64,000 nt of DNA from Allacma fusca (taxonomy: Eukaryota; Arthropoda; Collembola; Symphypleona; Sminthuridae), in the NCBI GenBank assembly GCA_947179485.1, contig OX359249.1:43510250-43574249 (forward strand), given 5' to 3'. Below the pieces are notes generated by a model that made no database searches, was not told the origin of the DNA, and saw only the letters and a list, made by a program, of their open reading frames with translations. Shown in pieces: positions 1 through 13,209 of the stretch; position 1 is the stretch's first letter, and every line of letters starts with the position of its first letter. Both the position numbers and the translations under genes were made by a program.

Positions 1-647
1 TAAACCAGGTACCATGCCAAGACGTAAAAATAGTACATTATTGTTTTACATAATTTGGGCAAACTTATGAAGTTATAGAAAAAGTAGTCTCACCAATTTC
101 CAAATAGCGATGCCTTAATTTTGAATACTGCTATGTGTCTCTACCAAAACCAATATCTAATTTCCTTTATGATTCATTCTCTACCACTTGCAATGGTTGT
201 AACTGACAATTTTTTACAGCATTTAAAAAGGACCTGCTTGGAAAGCAATCAAGGTATCTACGATTCACCTAGTGTCTAAATTGCAAGATTAGAATCAACT
301 GCAATGGCGGACTTAATAGTCGTGACCTTACCCGCTACCCCTGCAGTTCGATTAACTGGTGAAAACCTGCTGTGGTAGGGAGGATGCTTTCATCTCAAAT
401 TACCATCGTCTTTATGAGCTTTACTTACATCTTTGAGGTCTTAGCGATAGTTTATTTAGCTTCATCTTCTCCAATCATCATCATTACGGTTCCACTCTCC
501 ACGGATCCTTGCTTTCATAACAATGGAAAGGAAGTACATGGACTCATGTATACAGTCCTACATGTATGTTTTTCTTTGGCCTCTTGTACTTATTTCTTGT
601 ACTACTTAATTACGTGGGAACGGACATTTTTTGTTCTCCATTTGCAG
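1..647. other. Left edge, unassigned
   Basis: Contains two hydrophobic open stretches (from about 384, and from 566) in different frames just before the candidate exon at 648, and an ATG at 304 with a good context opening a 24-codon frame. These could be pieces of one membrane-protein gene, but no phase-consistent join was found. Confidence 0.4.
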
Positions 648-931
648 TACATTCGGCAGCTGGAGCTTTAGAGGAGTTTTCATTGTATTTAAGTCTTGCA
701 TTTGTATGTATTGAAGTAATTACACCGTTATGTGCCCTCGTTGAGCAAAGGAAGCTACAGTTGGGAGAAAAAATTCCAGTAACTTTTCCCGGAGAAACTA
801 GTCATTCGGAACAAGTGCAAACAGAAGTACAAACGTTGGTGGAAGGGCTCAATATTGAACGTTACAAAAGGACTCTCAAATATGAGCATATGGTGGGAGC
901 CACAAAATGCCACATCAAGCCGGAGATGTTG
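648..931 (+). CDS. Candidate internal exon of an unrecognised membrane protein gene
   Basis: A consistent open frame is flanked by a good acceptor (CTCCATTTGCAG, ending at 647) and a good donor (GTATGT at 932). It reads HSAAGALEEFSLYLSLAFVC, a probable membrane segment continuing into IEVITPLC, then a polar cytoplasmic-looking tail ending IKPEML. The frame is also open upstream from 566 with another hydrophobic stretch (FFFGLLYLFLVLLNYV), so the exon may start earlier, for example after the AG at 554-555. I do not recognise the family and could not find joining exons. It could be a chance open frame. Confidence 0.28.
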
Positions 932-3038
932 GTATGTGTCAACATTTGTCCAATTTCTGCAGAAAGATACATACATACTACACATTGAGGAGGGATATGT
1001 GCTGGCAGAATTAGTGGAGTGAAGTGTTTTATCTAAAACTCTCATTCATCTGATTATCCGATAGAACGACAAGTGTCACCAAAATGATATCAATGTATAG
1101 GTTCTTTTGTATGACTCATACGTTAAACTAAACTTGAAAAGAAAGGAGTTTTTGTTATAAGATTTCAAGGGAAATTAGCAAGCACAAAATGGATTGTTCA
1201 CATTGCGGCATTCCCATTTAAATCTACTCTATCTATCAAAACACTCCTTTTAAAAATAACTTATGCATTCAAAATATCAGCCCAGACAAGAAAACCCAGG
1301 TGAAAGTACTGGGAGGGACTTTCTCCCTACTCTACGTATGTATCTATATCTATATCTAGGTATATCTCCAGGAATGCATCTGCCTGAGCACAGAATTTTT
1401 CCTCTGGAACTGACGTAAACAAGAATATGTGCACTCGTCCTCGTCATCCTCACAAACCACCTTGTTTCTCCCTTCCGACTTTTCCCAACCATTTCCTCAG
1501 ATTTGATTTATCGTGGGAAATCATGTAAAAAATTTCCTACCTCTCGTTCCTCAACCAGTGGTACAGGAAGACTTTCTCCGTGCCAAGCTTTCGTGCCCAA
1601 GTATTTGCGTGTATACAGATTTGAATAAGAGGAAGCCAGCACCCCGCTTGCGTACCTGTATCATCTCCATATTTTAGTTCATCCACCCGTTCATCCCTTT
1701 TGTGAATTTTGTTGTAAACAATGGATAAAACAATGAATGGGAAGGCAGGAGTGAAACTACAATAAGCAAGGACTGTGAAAATAATGCGATGTCTTTAAAT
1801 TCTCTTTAAATCAATTCGCTGCGTTCTTTACATTTCCTGCTCCCGACCAGCAGGTACTTTCAATTTCAAAATCACGTGAAACATTATGAATTGTGAATCA
1901 GTGCATTATAAAATATGGCTTCCTGAACGTACGCTAATGCGTAAAGGATGATGAGAGTGTATTTCGTAGTAACGAAAGGGAAATCTTCCATAAAAACAGA
2001 TTCACAATTTGGACCCAGTCAATTTTTATCTAAACAAAAGTTTAGAAACTCAGTTCCTGGGTAAAAAAGAAAGTGGCCAAAATAAAAATAAACTTTTTAA
2101 AGGAATCGAATTTTTTTTACGTTTAATCAAAGCCGACAGAAAATATTTATGTGGTTTAGACTAATTCCTTCATTAATTCCAACTGGATGGTTGCTGCTCA
2201 TAATCAAAACCACCAAAATGTCAAAACTTTAGGCCAAAACGCGCATTACAATAGGATAACCTTCGGGGCAATGGGTTTGGTATGGGTATTGTAAAAGCGC
2301 TACTTACATAATTACATCGGGTGCTAGAATGTTACATTCTAAATAATAACATTCTCCGTACTTCCATTATTGGTTTCTATAATGTATACTTGTCCAGGAG
2401 TAATTGCATTTAAGCATAATTACCCTGAATTAATTTCGTTAATTATTTAGTATACAATTTTGCCACCCAGTTTTATTAATTACATGTTGTCAAGTTTTAG
2501 AATGTACGATGGCCTGCCGCACCCATTTAATACACAGTGTATACAACTGCAAGGAATTTTGTTAAAGTAAAACGGAAGGCATGGAAGTGTAATTATCTAA
2601 AAATAGTGTGACCGTTTTTTTATTTCCCATTTTTTATCTTGGTCCATAGAAATAAGATTTTTACCTATAAAACGTTGACGATAAGCTCACGCAAAATAAC
2701 TTTGCTTCTTCAGAGAAACTGAGAAGATTTAAAAGGATAATAAGTAAGATGTCTAAATGAGGACAGGCTTGAAACAGACAACTCCATTGCACGATCCCTA
2801 GGAAAAGGATGGGTTACAATTTACAATTGGGAGAGAATCGGCGAAATAAATGAAAACTGAGCAGTAGGTACAAATACCAAAAGGGAAATAAAATAATACA
2901 AGATCGTTTTTGAGACGGTTAAAGAATTGGTTGAACTACAATGTAATCAAATGAAGGTATCATAGTCCTAGAATTAGTCAGCCATTTCAGTAGTAGATTC
3001 ATCAGATTCATGCCATGACAAAAAAAAACAGAAACCAG

Positions 3039-3061
3039 ACTCCCTCAGCGAATGAGGGAGT
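3039..3061. repeat. Short perfect hairpin
   Basis: ACTCCCTCA, a 5-nt loop (GCGAA), then TGAGGGAGT. A nine-pair stem in noncoding DNA with no known role. Confidence 0.6.
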
Positions 3062-6000
3062 GACTAATCGCTTGCTAAACACAATAATTTACTCAGGTCT
3101 TTATAGAGTCTCTGGTTCTGGATCTCTAGTTACATCCAACTCCATCCCACTCTAAGAGAGTGAACAAAAACACGACTAGGACTTGACATACTTCCAACCT
3201 CGCCAACATTTCCCCTACTCGTCCGGCCAACTTGTCCTGCTGGAGAAAGTAGTAAGGAGGTAATTCCCGGAATTTGTCCTTATTATTATTATCATCAGTC
3301 ACGTATCCAAAGTTAGATAAAAATGATAGAGATAATTCAGTAAGGCAAGTTGGAAAATCCATATCCCATACATTAACGTGCAGAGCTGAATAATGCATTT
3401 ACGCTTTAAATGCCAAGCAAGCAGGGTTCCTTGACGAGTGGGATTTCTCTAGGGAAATCGAAGTCATACGGTATATTTTGAAACGGCCTTCCCTCCGTTT
3501 CTTGTAACGTTTGAAGTTTTGAGGAGTTTGCATTTCTCTTAATTGAATATAATCCTACATTTTTGTCAACATAGGTTATTCTCCGCTACAAATTTTAATT
3601 AGAAACTCTCAGATACTCACCAAAGTACACAGTCAAAGATGGAAATTATATCCGTGTTTCTATTTCTAACAATTTACATGCAGGGGTAATTTCATGCTAT
3701 TTACATACAGTAATTGGAAAGTTTCTTTCGACGTGAATTATTATTAATTATTCCTTATTCCGAAAGCTGTCCCGAAGATATGAGGATTCCAACTGTGCTA
3801 TTGTGATTTTAATGTAATTACGTTAATAGAGCACGGAGTGTCTCCTACAACTTCATGTCTCTTCCTTGGAATCGAGGAATTAGATAAACTTGAACCTCAT
3901 AATGAAGACACATGCACACTAATGAGTCTACAGATGTTGCTCTCAAGTCCGAAACAACTTGGTCCTCACGACCTAAATACTATACCTTGAGTAAGTCCTG
4001 GCATGTGACTAACGCACATGATTAGTTGATTTCTTCCACCAAATTAGATGGGGAACAAAATGAAATTAATTATTGTAAGACTCACAGCGAATTCACATTG
4101 GCAAGGCTAAATGTACATACACATTGAAAGGGTATCCATGCGTCAATGGAATACTTCTGGCTTCTTTAATCCCCTCTGCCACTTAAAAGATTTAATTTCC
4201 CGAAATTTATGTATGTAGGTATTCATGAGTTTCGCGTTGTCGTAAGAACTTACGTAACTGCATAATTCAATACATTCAACCATATATGTATTCCCCCACA
4301 CAAGTAAAAATAATTACATGCAAGCATTTCCATTATTACCAACAGCTAGTGCATGGAGCGTAACGTTATCCAAGACCAATAGTGCACAACAGCCTGGACA
4401 TTTTCCTCCTCACAATGTCTACTGTGTTCATTCAAGAACATAAACGAAGAGAATGTGGTTATTTCCTTGCCCTGATGGGATTAATAATAATTAACCATAG
4501 TCCTTTACGTAAATCACTGGAACTTCTTATACAGTAACTTTCAATAATTACTTATGCATGTATCGTACAGTACCATTACCGTTCAAATGTCTTTATTGAC
4601 GTAAGGTCTTTTAAAAATGCACATTTTCATTATTACTAATTACGAAATTAGTACGTAGCATCTGTGACAAGGAAACAATTGAGCACAAAAACGTAAAGCT
4701 GTAAGGAAGTATAACAAAAACAAAGATATCAAGAACCTTTTTGTATTTATGTAGTGAGTGTGTATTTCATACTTCCAAATTCTAGAAATATTTGAGATAG
4801 AAGTTCAAAAAATATCTCAATTTTGCATCTTAATGGGTTACTTAGTTTTGTGTGACTTCAGTCAAGTTACATGTTAACAATATGGGTCTAATGTATGTAT
4901 GTATGTGTTGGGGGGTATCGTATTGCAAGGTCTATAATTTTATTACCTCGTGCTCTAATGATATTGGCGCCCACTTGAGTTAGTACCATTAGGGCTTACA
5001 GAGTTTTTGCCAGGTCATAAATGTTGATTGAAGTTCGACATTATTGATAAAGCTCGTAATAGGGTGAGTGTGTGCACTGGAACTCGGGACAGGGGGAAGT
5101 GTAAGTATTATATATACATAAGTGTAAGTTACTGTTCTAACTTGCGTATGAGATAAGTGGGACACTCTCCGGCACACTTGAGCTCGTAATTCTCTGTCGG
5201 AGACAGCATTAGTATTCACGATACTCTGGGAACGGAACACTGGAGACAGAGACGTCTCGCTAATTTTATCAACTTCATTGAAATACTCCGTGACATGCAC
5301 GGAGAGGGAAATAGTAAAAGAACGGAAATCATATTAGAATTGATGCAAAATTGAGGGTATTAATCCTTAAGGGGAAATGTGTAACATTAAGGGTAGTTAA
5401 CCTAATGATAACGTGGGAAATAAACCAATTTTATTGGTACACATACATCAAATACATTGTAATGAATGACTTGACCTCCGAATCGTTTCCTTCCCCCCAA
5501 AGTCCTGCCCAGAGTCTCTGAAGCAGTCAAGTCATTCAAAAGTGGAGGCAGGGGAGGTACACAGGAACTATATCTATATATACATACATGCTTCCTCGTT
5601 AACATATTTACATAAGTAGACAAAGTACAAGCTATTTTTTATACTCAGCCGCACGTACAGAATATTAAGACGAGACACGGAAAACCCACAAGGGTAACTT
5701 ATGGACTGGTAACGTGGAAACGGAATCTAATGGGATAGACTGCAATGATGATGAGAAACCCAGCTCTTTATCTTCCGAGGATAAAACCCAAGTCTGCATA
5801 GTGGAGCTGGGGGGAGGGGAAAAAAACCTCTTTTATAGATACACACACACGACATGAGTCCTAACCGAGTGGGGATACTTGACGGCACTCACTTGAACCT
5901 TCCAAGTGGTAATTTCCAGGAAAGAAGCCCAGGCTTAATTTTTGTTAAAAACAACCAAGCCCTGTGCCTTTACATAATAAACAGGTAAAACACACTCCCT

Positions 6001-7851
6001 TGGGGAATTTAAGGAAGATTTTATAAACGTTTATCGGTAATAACACACTATTAGCATTATTATTTGATACCCAATGACTTCCACTTGAACAGCCAGAGCT
6101 TACGTAAAATCTATGTTTCTCATCTTAAGCCCAGCCAACCTCTGTTTCTTATTCTGAGTTCAAGTAAATCTTATGAGATAGCTAGGAAATTTATCCCAAC
6201 AACTTTTCTCTGCTCAGGCTAATACTTTGGGTCTCAAGATGATCCAAACAAAAGCGAATATTTAATGTCTTATACCCCCACAGATAACCATCCCAGAGAT
6301 ATCCTCCTAACTGTTTCTCCTTAATTTCCCCAAATGAATCCAAAACACCAACAACAGGAAATTCGGGATTGAAAGTTGTAATAAAAAACATCACATCATG
6401 GAAACAGTTTCAAGGGAAATGAGGCCAAGTATCTAATTTTAAAAAATGTTCCAGTTCAAAGTCAAATTTCTTCGAAGTTTTGCTCCTCTTCCTATTCTCT
6501 ATTATGACAGGTTGCACTTGCTGTGTAATTATGTAGCAGTTTGTAGATTTTGAATTTGTTTCGTGTTATTTGAAATTTGAAATTGTATCATAGAAAATTG
6601 AAGGAGAGGAAATACAAATATTACTGGGACGGAGTTTCATGGAGTAAATTTAAAGTCTGTTTTAGTAAGGTTTGGTATGCATAAGTTGTGCAGGAGTATG
6701 CACAGATATGTACATCTTGGAGAATACCTTTTGCTATGTTTACTTTTATATGGTCTAACAGTTTCTGCCGGATGAGAGAACTTGACGGAATATTTATGCA
6801 CGAAAGGTATTTACCAACGAAATTAGTTTTCCTCCTTCACAGCCCATGCAGAAATGCTTGCGGACTTAAGTGTAACTTCATGCATGCACCTCCTAAAAAC
6901 GGTAATATTTTCCAAAAGGAAAAGTTACTTGTTTCCGTTCCAGCCTAGCCTAACTAAGTATACAGCTAATAATGCGGGAGAGTGAGGCAGAGGACAAACC
7001 ATGAGAAGGATGAATGTTGGGAAAGCTGTAACCCTTGAATTGTTACACAGGTATAATATACAAGGAAGTCATATTAAAGTCTGCCCATGGTCAAAAGGTA
7101 GCGAACTTACAGGAAAGTAATCTTCTTGATTTATTATTAATGGATTTACCATTGTTCACGTAATTGGTTTTCAAGACAATCTGCCCAGGTTCGGGCTGAC
7201 CGGAAGGTACTAACAACCAAGTATATCATGTATCTGTATTATGGGGAACTCTAACTCCTCAAATACTCAAGACATCGTCCTTGCAGGAACAAAAGTCAGG
7301 GGAACTTATCAAGAAAATTTTGTGTCTCACGCTAATGGAATCATGTGAAATGGCCTCATGAATGGAATTAGAATCGGAGGCGAGCGAGGAGTTGTTTTGG
7401 AAGAAGGTAGGAAGATCGTGATCTCCCCTATTTGTTTCCATTGACGTTCTCCATCTCCAAGTGTTTATAGGTAACTACTTTAGGAGAAACAAGTAGGGGC
7501 TTGAGGAGAGGGGGACAGAACAAAGCACATACTAGAGGCAGATAGAGAAATAGAAAAGAAGGGAAAGGAGGAGGCATGATTAAACTCACTGGAGAGAGAT
7601 TCGGGAGTTTTAACAAGCCTTATTTATTCTCTTTAGTACTACCTTTACAACTCACGTTCCTTTCTCCCTCCCTCTCTACAGGACTACATTTAATTGCTAT
7701 ATTTACATTTTTCCAACCTGGAGCCATCCAGTAGTGAGAAAATACATACAGTTCCTCTAATTTTACAATGCAAAAGCTAAACATGGACATTTACATTCGT
7801 TCATTTTATCTCGGGACGTATGTATGTAGATACATACAAGTCCATGTTTTA

Positions 7852-7871
7852 TCTCTCTCTCTCTCTCTCTC
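7852..7871. repeat. (TC)10 microsatellite
   Basis: Perfect TC run, with short GTAT repeats on either side. Confidence 0.95.
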
Positions 7872-10800
7872 ACTGTGTGAATGATATAATTTAGAGGTAG
7901 GTATGTATGTATGACTTGTGAAGCTGTGTGTTTCCCTGTGTGAATGTTATCTCTCATTGTCAATGTACGTCGTCTGAAGTCTCATTACCTGAGGACAACC
8001 TTGTGAATTTCTATTGTAGATTAGGTCTGCACTTTAATTTAGCAAATAAACCGTGCGCATGGATATCAAGGGAAGATCCCGTTCTTGCCAAGAGTTGAGA
8101 AGATTTAGAATTATTTTTATTATTGCAGATATCTATATCCGTGCATGTACCTACACTTAGGCAACAAAAGCAAGAGAACGCCTACAGAATACTAGTAAAG
8201 AGCCAGATACTTAAATCATAGAAAATTGATATTGATAGGCTTTTGTTGTTGGGATTAACAATTTTTTTTTTTGAAAATGCTCATCTACCTCACATGCAAC
8301 GTGGCATGCTACAATTGCATTCCTCTACTGGAACCCCAATTCTCCTTGGCATTGTACACTGTAGCTTCTTGGTCGGTGGTGCCGTGGGTGTTTGGAAAAT
8401 GGCATGCACTTGCTTGTAATGACAGTCATGATGTTTCCAAACTGTGAATTCACATTAATTTTGGATCTCAAAGTAAGTTCCTGGAGGGTAGTTGGTGAAT
8501 ACAGAAGGCCTGCCAAAAGTTTACACAATAAAAAATTCCGACCTCATAACATGGAATTTTTTTTCTTAATATGTTTATCCCGGCTGGAGGTAAATTCATG
8601 AGGGGAGTCCTTACTTGAGTTGGACTGAAAGAATGTCATGAGGGAGTTTCCCATAACTTTCTCCCGTAACAAATTCCAAGGCCTGGATGTTTAAAGTTTT
8701 ACTCACTTGCCTGCCAGTCATGTAATGATCCGCGGATAAATTGTGACAACCATGTTTACCCTCTCTTCCAACAACAGCGTGCCCAGGGAAGTGATCCTGC
8801 AGATAGGGCAAGTGTGTCTGAAGACAATAATTCATTATGAAATCATTATCATGACGCCAACAGGTATTTGAAGATGTTGCGCTCTCATATCTTTGAATTA
8901 AGTGAGTTCTTCTGTCACGTTAAATACCCTCCAACAGCTGGCTCAAATCTGATGGAACAAACTCAAGTCCATCGAGGATACAGGGAAGCACATGGAGTTT
9001 ATAGCTGGTGATTCATATCGATGCTGGAAGCTACAGCCAAATAGCAATGGCTCTGTGGAGGTACATATATCCTGCTATAGGAGCATGTGCATACCTATGT
9101 ATGCATGTATGTACATGCCTAGATTCATAACATGACTCCATGTATCTCATTGGCTTGACTCTGAGTATCTCAAGTGTAAACAGAAAGCATGGCTCCATCA
9201 CTCTCTCTCTCTCCCTCTCTGCACCATTTTTGCCACTCGTAATAAATTATTCACAACACTTGAATGTTCATTGCTGAATTCTCCTCTTGTCTCAAGCAAG
9301 TTTCTACCTTACTTTCTCCGAGCAACTATAGAACTATAACGCTGGCATAATATTTTTCTTATCCGTGCACTGGCGATACTCCTTTTTCCTAATAGTCTTT
9401 GTAAAATTTTAGGTTTTTAAAAAAATCAAATGCTGAAATGCAAAACAACTTTAACATAATTATACATAGTGCCTACATATGTGACAACTAAAGTACCCCC
9501 TAAACTCTGCATCTAGTTTAAAAGTTTTTGAGTGTTGGACTGATATCCAAGGCATTAAAAATAAGAGTTGTGAATGGATAAAATATATAGTACAGACCAT
9601 TTCATGGAGATGGGGATTCACTTACTTACTTCAAAATTTGGATAGTAAATGAAGCCTATACTAAGCCCTGCATAAAAATGTAAAAAATTCTGTTAGGTGT
9701 TGTTTCAACAACATAAATGTTGTTTTTAAATAATTTGAGACTGTTTTTATAAAATATGCTTTTGCGAGGAAAAATTATAATTTTGGGTCTGCCGTATTAA
9801 CGATTACGGTGTATTTCTTGGAAATCAACTCTATGTCTCTTCCAGTGAAAGTAACTTTCTCCCACTTTAGAAAGTTGTTATGAATGAAGTGATGTAAGTG
9901 CCAGCTTTGGCAAAAGTAATGAATGAATTGTTACAATACATGTTGAAAAATTCTTAATGACCCTATTTGCAAGGAAGTAGTTATTTGTGACTGGAAGGGT
10001 ATCTGTAGTTAAAGGAAAACAGCCCTGCCAATATGGTGTCCCCGTTGTTTGTTAGAGTTTATTTGCCTAGACTTATTTATGTCTGAAGTTTGGCTGAGCT
10101 TGTGGAGAAATGTATGAAGTGTGTTTTAATCATACATCTTACTTTTCTCCTGTTCTGCTCTTTTCCATCTTTCCCTACATGCTGTAAGTTTCCATTCTTG
10201 AGTTTGTTTTTCTGTAAATGTCAGGAGAAAGTTTGCTCTAGTTGATCATTATTATTTTAGCCTCAGTTCTCATTATCTGCACTGACTCTAACAGCCGCAT
10301 CCAGACAGTATTATTCGAATTAACAAGTTGGAGACGGGCACAGGATTATTATGAAGCTGGACAATAGATTTGCTGTTATATCTCCCATGATATCGTGAAA
10401 TGGGTAGCCGGCGTACATTTATGGAATTTCGGCCTCCCGAAATTTTTTGTTCTCTGGAAAAAAGAAACGGAAACGGAACTGTAATAACCGCCTTCATTTT
10501 TCCTTCAACGAACATTCGTTCCGTGTCCATGCTTGCACATTATTAATGTACATATAGACTCCGGCCCGCAGTATATCATTGCCTCTTGGGCCAGCCAAGC
10601 GTCCAAGTGTTGAACAATCATAGCGCACGATACATCATATATTACGCTTATACTCACATCCTCTCAAGGTCTATAGCTTTCTTACAATTGTAATAAACCC
10701 TCCAGCGCAAGATACAAAACACCACTAGGACTTTCTCTGACAAAGAGTCCCTCCACAATGTCCCACAAGTAAATTTTTCAAACTTAGAAACCACTGTGTA

Positions 10801-10989
10801 TTCAAGACAACGTTTACCTCAGATTATGTTTAAACCTTTTACATCATTTCAAATTAGCTTTCTGATTTAGAAATTTATGACAAGATACTTATATTTGGGA
10901 CAAAGTGTTAATCCTTTTTTATTTTGGGCCTTACATGAAGATTATTGAGGATTGTAAACCTTCCAGTCCTTGCTAGTTTTTTTTTTCAG

Positions 10990-11106
10990 GCTGAAGAGCA
11001 TCCCAAAATAAAAACATACGCTATTTACCAATCATTGTACAAAAATGTTTTCAGTAGTCGATGCAAGGAAGCTCCTTGTGAGCGGGTAAATAAAATGGGT
11101 CAAAGA
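10990..11106 (+). CDS. Candidate small exon, gene unknown
   Basis: A run of ten T followed by CAG gives a strong acceptor at 10989. The open frame then reads AEEHPKIKTYAIYQSLYKNV and on to KMGQR, with donors GTAAAT at 11086 or GTAAGA at 11107, all in phase 0. The frame itself runs to 11190. No family recognised and no partner exons found. Confidence 0.18.
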
Positions 11107-11992
11107 GTAAGACTTTGGGAGGATGCAAAAACTAAAAAATGCTTTAGCTTTGATACATCTATCTATGTATATCTAGTTACTGCAGAGTGAATTGATTTAC
11201 TTCCTTATTTACTTTAAAATTTATGTCTTGCACGTTTCCCCAGTTACGCCTCATGGACTGCGTACATATGGCCCATGTATAATTACTGCTTAGCAGAATG
11301 TATTGGTTGGGTACATAAAGTCTAACGATATAGCTGCGGTTGAGCTCATACCCACAAGTACGTTTACACATGGTACGTAGAAAAATCAACTTGGTTACTC
11401 CATTGCTATAAATATGATTCATTTGACAGAGGGGAAATGCTACCAAAATCCTTACTAATTCATATCTAGCAGTGATGCTTCTTTGTGAAAAATAACAAAT
11501 CAAGTGGATGGGAAAGGAAAAAAAAAGACAAAAAAAAACATGTCTGAGGGAAATTCTGATAGAGAATTGGGAAAAGCTTTGAGCAATCATGAAAACTTGT
11601 GACAGCTGCTGCTGTCTCTCCCAGTTGAACATAGTTTGGATGGCTTTAAAATCAAAGAAAGTTGTATTTTCATCCTCATTGGTATTTTCATGGGAAAAAG
11701 GTTAAAATAAAGTCCTGTGTGGTGGCATTATGTGGGAATAGAAACGGGAGGAAAAGTTACGACTTTGTGTTTAAGGGTACGGCTTGGAATGCATTGGAAA
11801 TGTTAGTAGTGTATCCAGATTGTTGGGAAATTACTCCACGGGACCTTTCTCTCTCGAAAGTGGAAACAAGTTTTTGAAGGAGATTGTATACAAAATAAAA
11901 GATAAAAGAAAAATTTGACTTGAATAATCTGTTGCAGTCAAGTAGGAAATGCCACTTTTCACGTTTATATTTGCATGAGCTCATGCATGAAC

Positions 11993-12000
11993 TATATAAG
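11993..12000 (+). promoter_or_regulatory. TATA-like site
   Basis: TATATAAG preceded by the dyad GAGCTCATGCATGAAC and followed by GC-richer sequence (ACTCCGGCGG). No gene recognised downstream, so this may be chance in AT-rich DNA. Confidence 0.2.
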
Positions 12001-13190
12001 AACTCCGGCGGAACATACTACATCCTACAAGAGTTAGACCTTCCAAGGGAGGAGAACAGACCTACGCTGGTGTTTATTGTTCGTTAAGTATATTCTTAAC
12101 ACAGGAATTCTATTTCTTTTATACGCTTTGTGACTCTGGTAAAAGAAACTTTTGAGTACGATAATGTTTCAAATGGTAACTCCCAGTGTTTTCAACGGAG
12201 CTGCCAACTCCGGCTAAAAAAAAAAAGTAAAGGGAGGAAATGCAGAGAAAGGAGAGAGGTAAAAGTTTCGGAAACCAAACTAATTTGAATTTTCACATTT
12301 AAATAAATGCGGACTGGGGAGCGGATGAAGTCAAGGTATACTTTAGGTCTAAAAGGTGAACATATCAAAAGAATTTTATTTAAATACTACTTTAGACTAC
12401 CCCATACCATCTCTCGACACTGCGAGGACTTGGAAAGTTTTCACCACCTGTACCATACTGGTACGTACCGATTCCGGTCTTCAGATGTTTCAAATTACTG
12501 GCAGGCATTACCCAAGACCCTATTGGGGTTTCTCGGACTGGCGTCAAGAGATACTTCAGTCCATACCACACACTATAATTATTTAAAAAGACTGGCAAGT
12601 CTCGCATGTGCATCTTGATATTTGAATGGAATCAAGTTAACAGGACAAGAATTACTCCAGGCTATTGTCGACGTTCAAATAGATCCAGTACATGTGACTG
12701 CAACGTGTAAAGCTTATTTTCAAAAATTACATTATAAGTTCATGCGCACATCTCCATCTGTCCTCGGGCTATTCTTCCTTCAAATATGTCCAAAACTTTC
12801 TGCTCTGTCTTTCATTTTCCTCTCCTATGCTAAATTTAGCTTCAGTATGCACAAAAACTACTGCTCCAGTCTCCAATGTACGTATACATACAACTGTAAA
12901 TATAGATATACCCAGGTACACCTTATAAATCCATGAAGATTTCTGCATGAGAAGTTTATTTCCAACTCGGAAAGGCTTCTCTTGCGAGAGTTTCCCTCAG
13001 TACATGCATTACTATTTTTATCATTCACAAAACCATTACTACATGCTTTCGGTACAAATGCTCGGAGGATAGATCTATTGAAGAAGGGATACTGTCACCT
13101 GTCACTTTCAATGTTCGACTCCTCACTGAGGATATAAACTGAGTCCTAAATGTATCAGCTACATTTTCAAATGTAATGAAAAATTAAGCA

Positions 13191-13209
13191 TGGTTTAGTG
13201 GCCAGAGTC
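13191..13209 (+). repeat. tRNA-like box A fragment (possible SINE head)
   Basis: TGGTTTAGTGGCCAGAGTC resembles the D-arm/box A of a tRNA and matches a second site at 31421 in 17 of 19 bases. No box B (GGTTCGANTCC-like) was found downstream, so it is not a working tRNA gene. Confidence 0.3.

Larger units (their letters stand above)
932..10989. other. Noncoding, no gene recognised
   Basis: AT-rich DNA with short GTAT/TACA runs (4893, 7819) and a TC microsatellite. Open frames here are below about 100 codons with no recognisable motif. It could be intron or intergenic. Confidence 0.6.

Noticed and set aside
11177-11632. 151-codon minus-strand open frame
   Set aside because: No domain, signal or conserved motif; composition is what AT-rich noncoding DNA gives.
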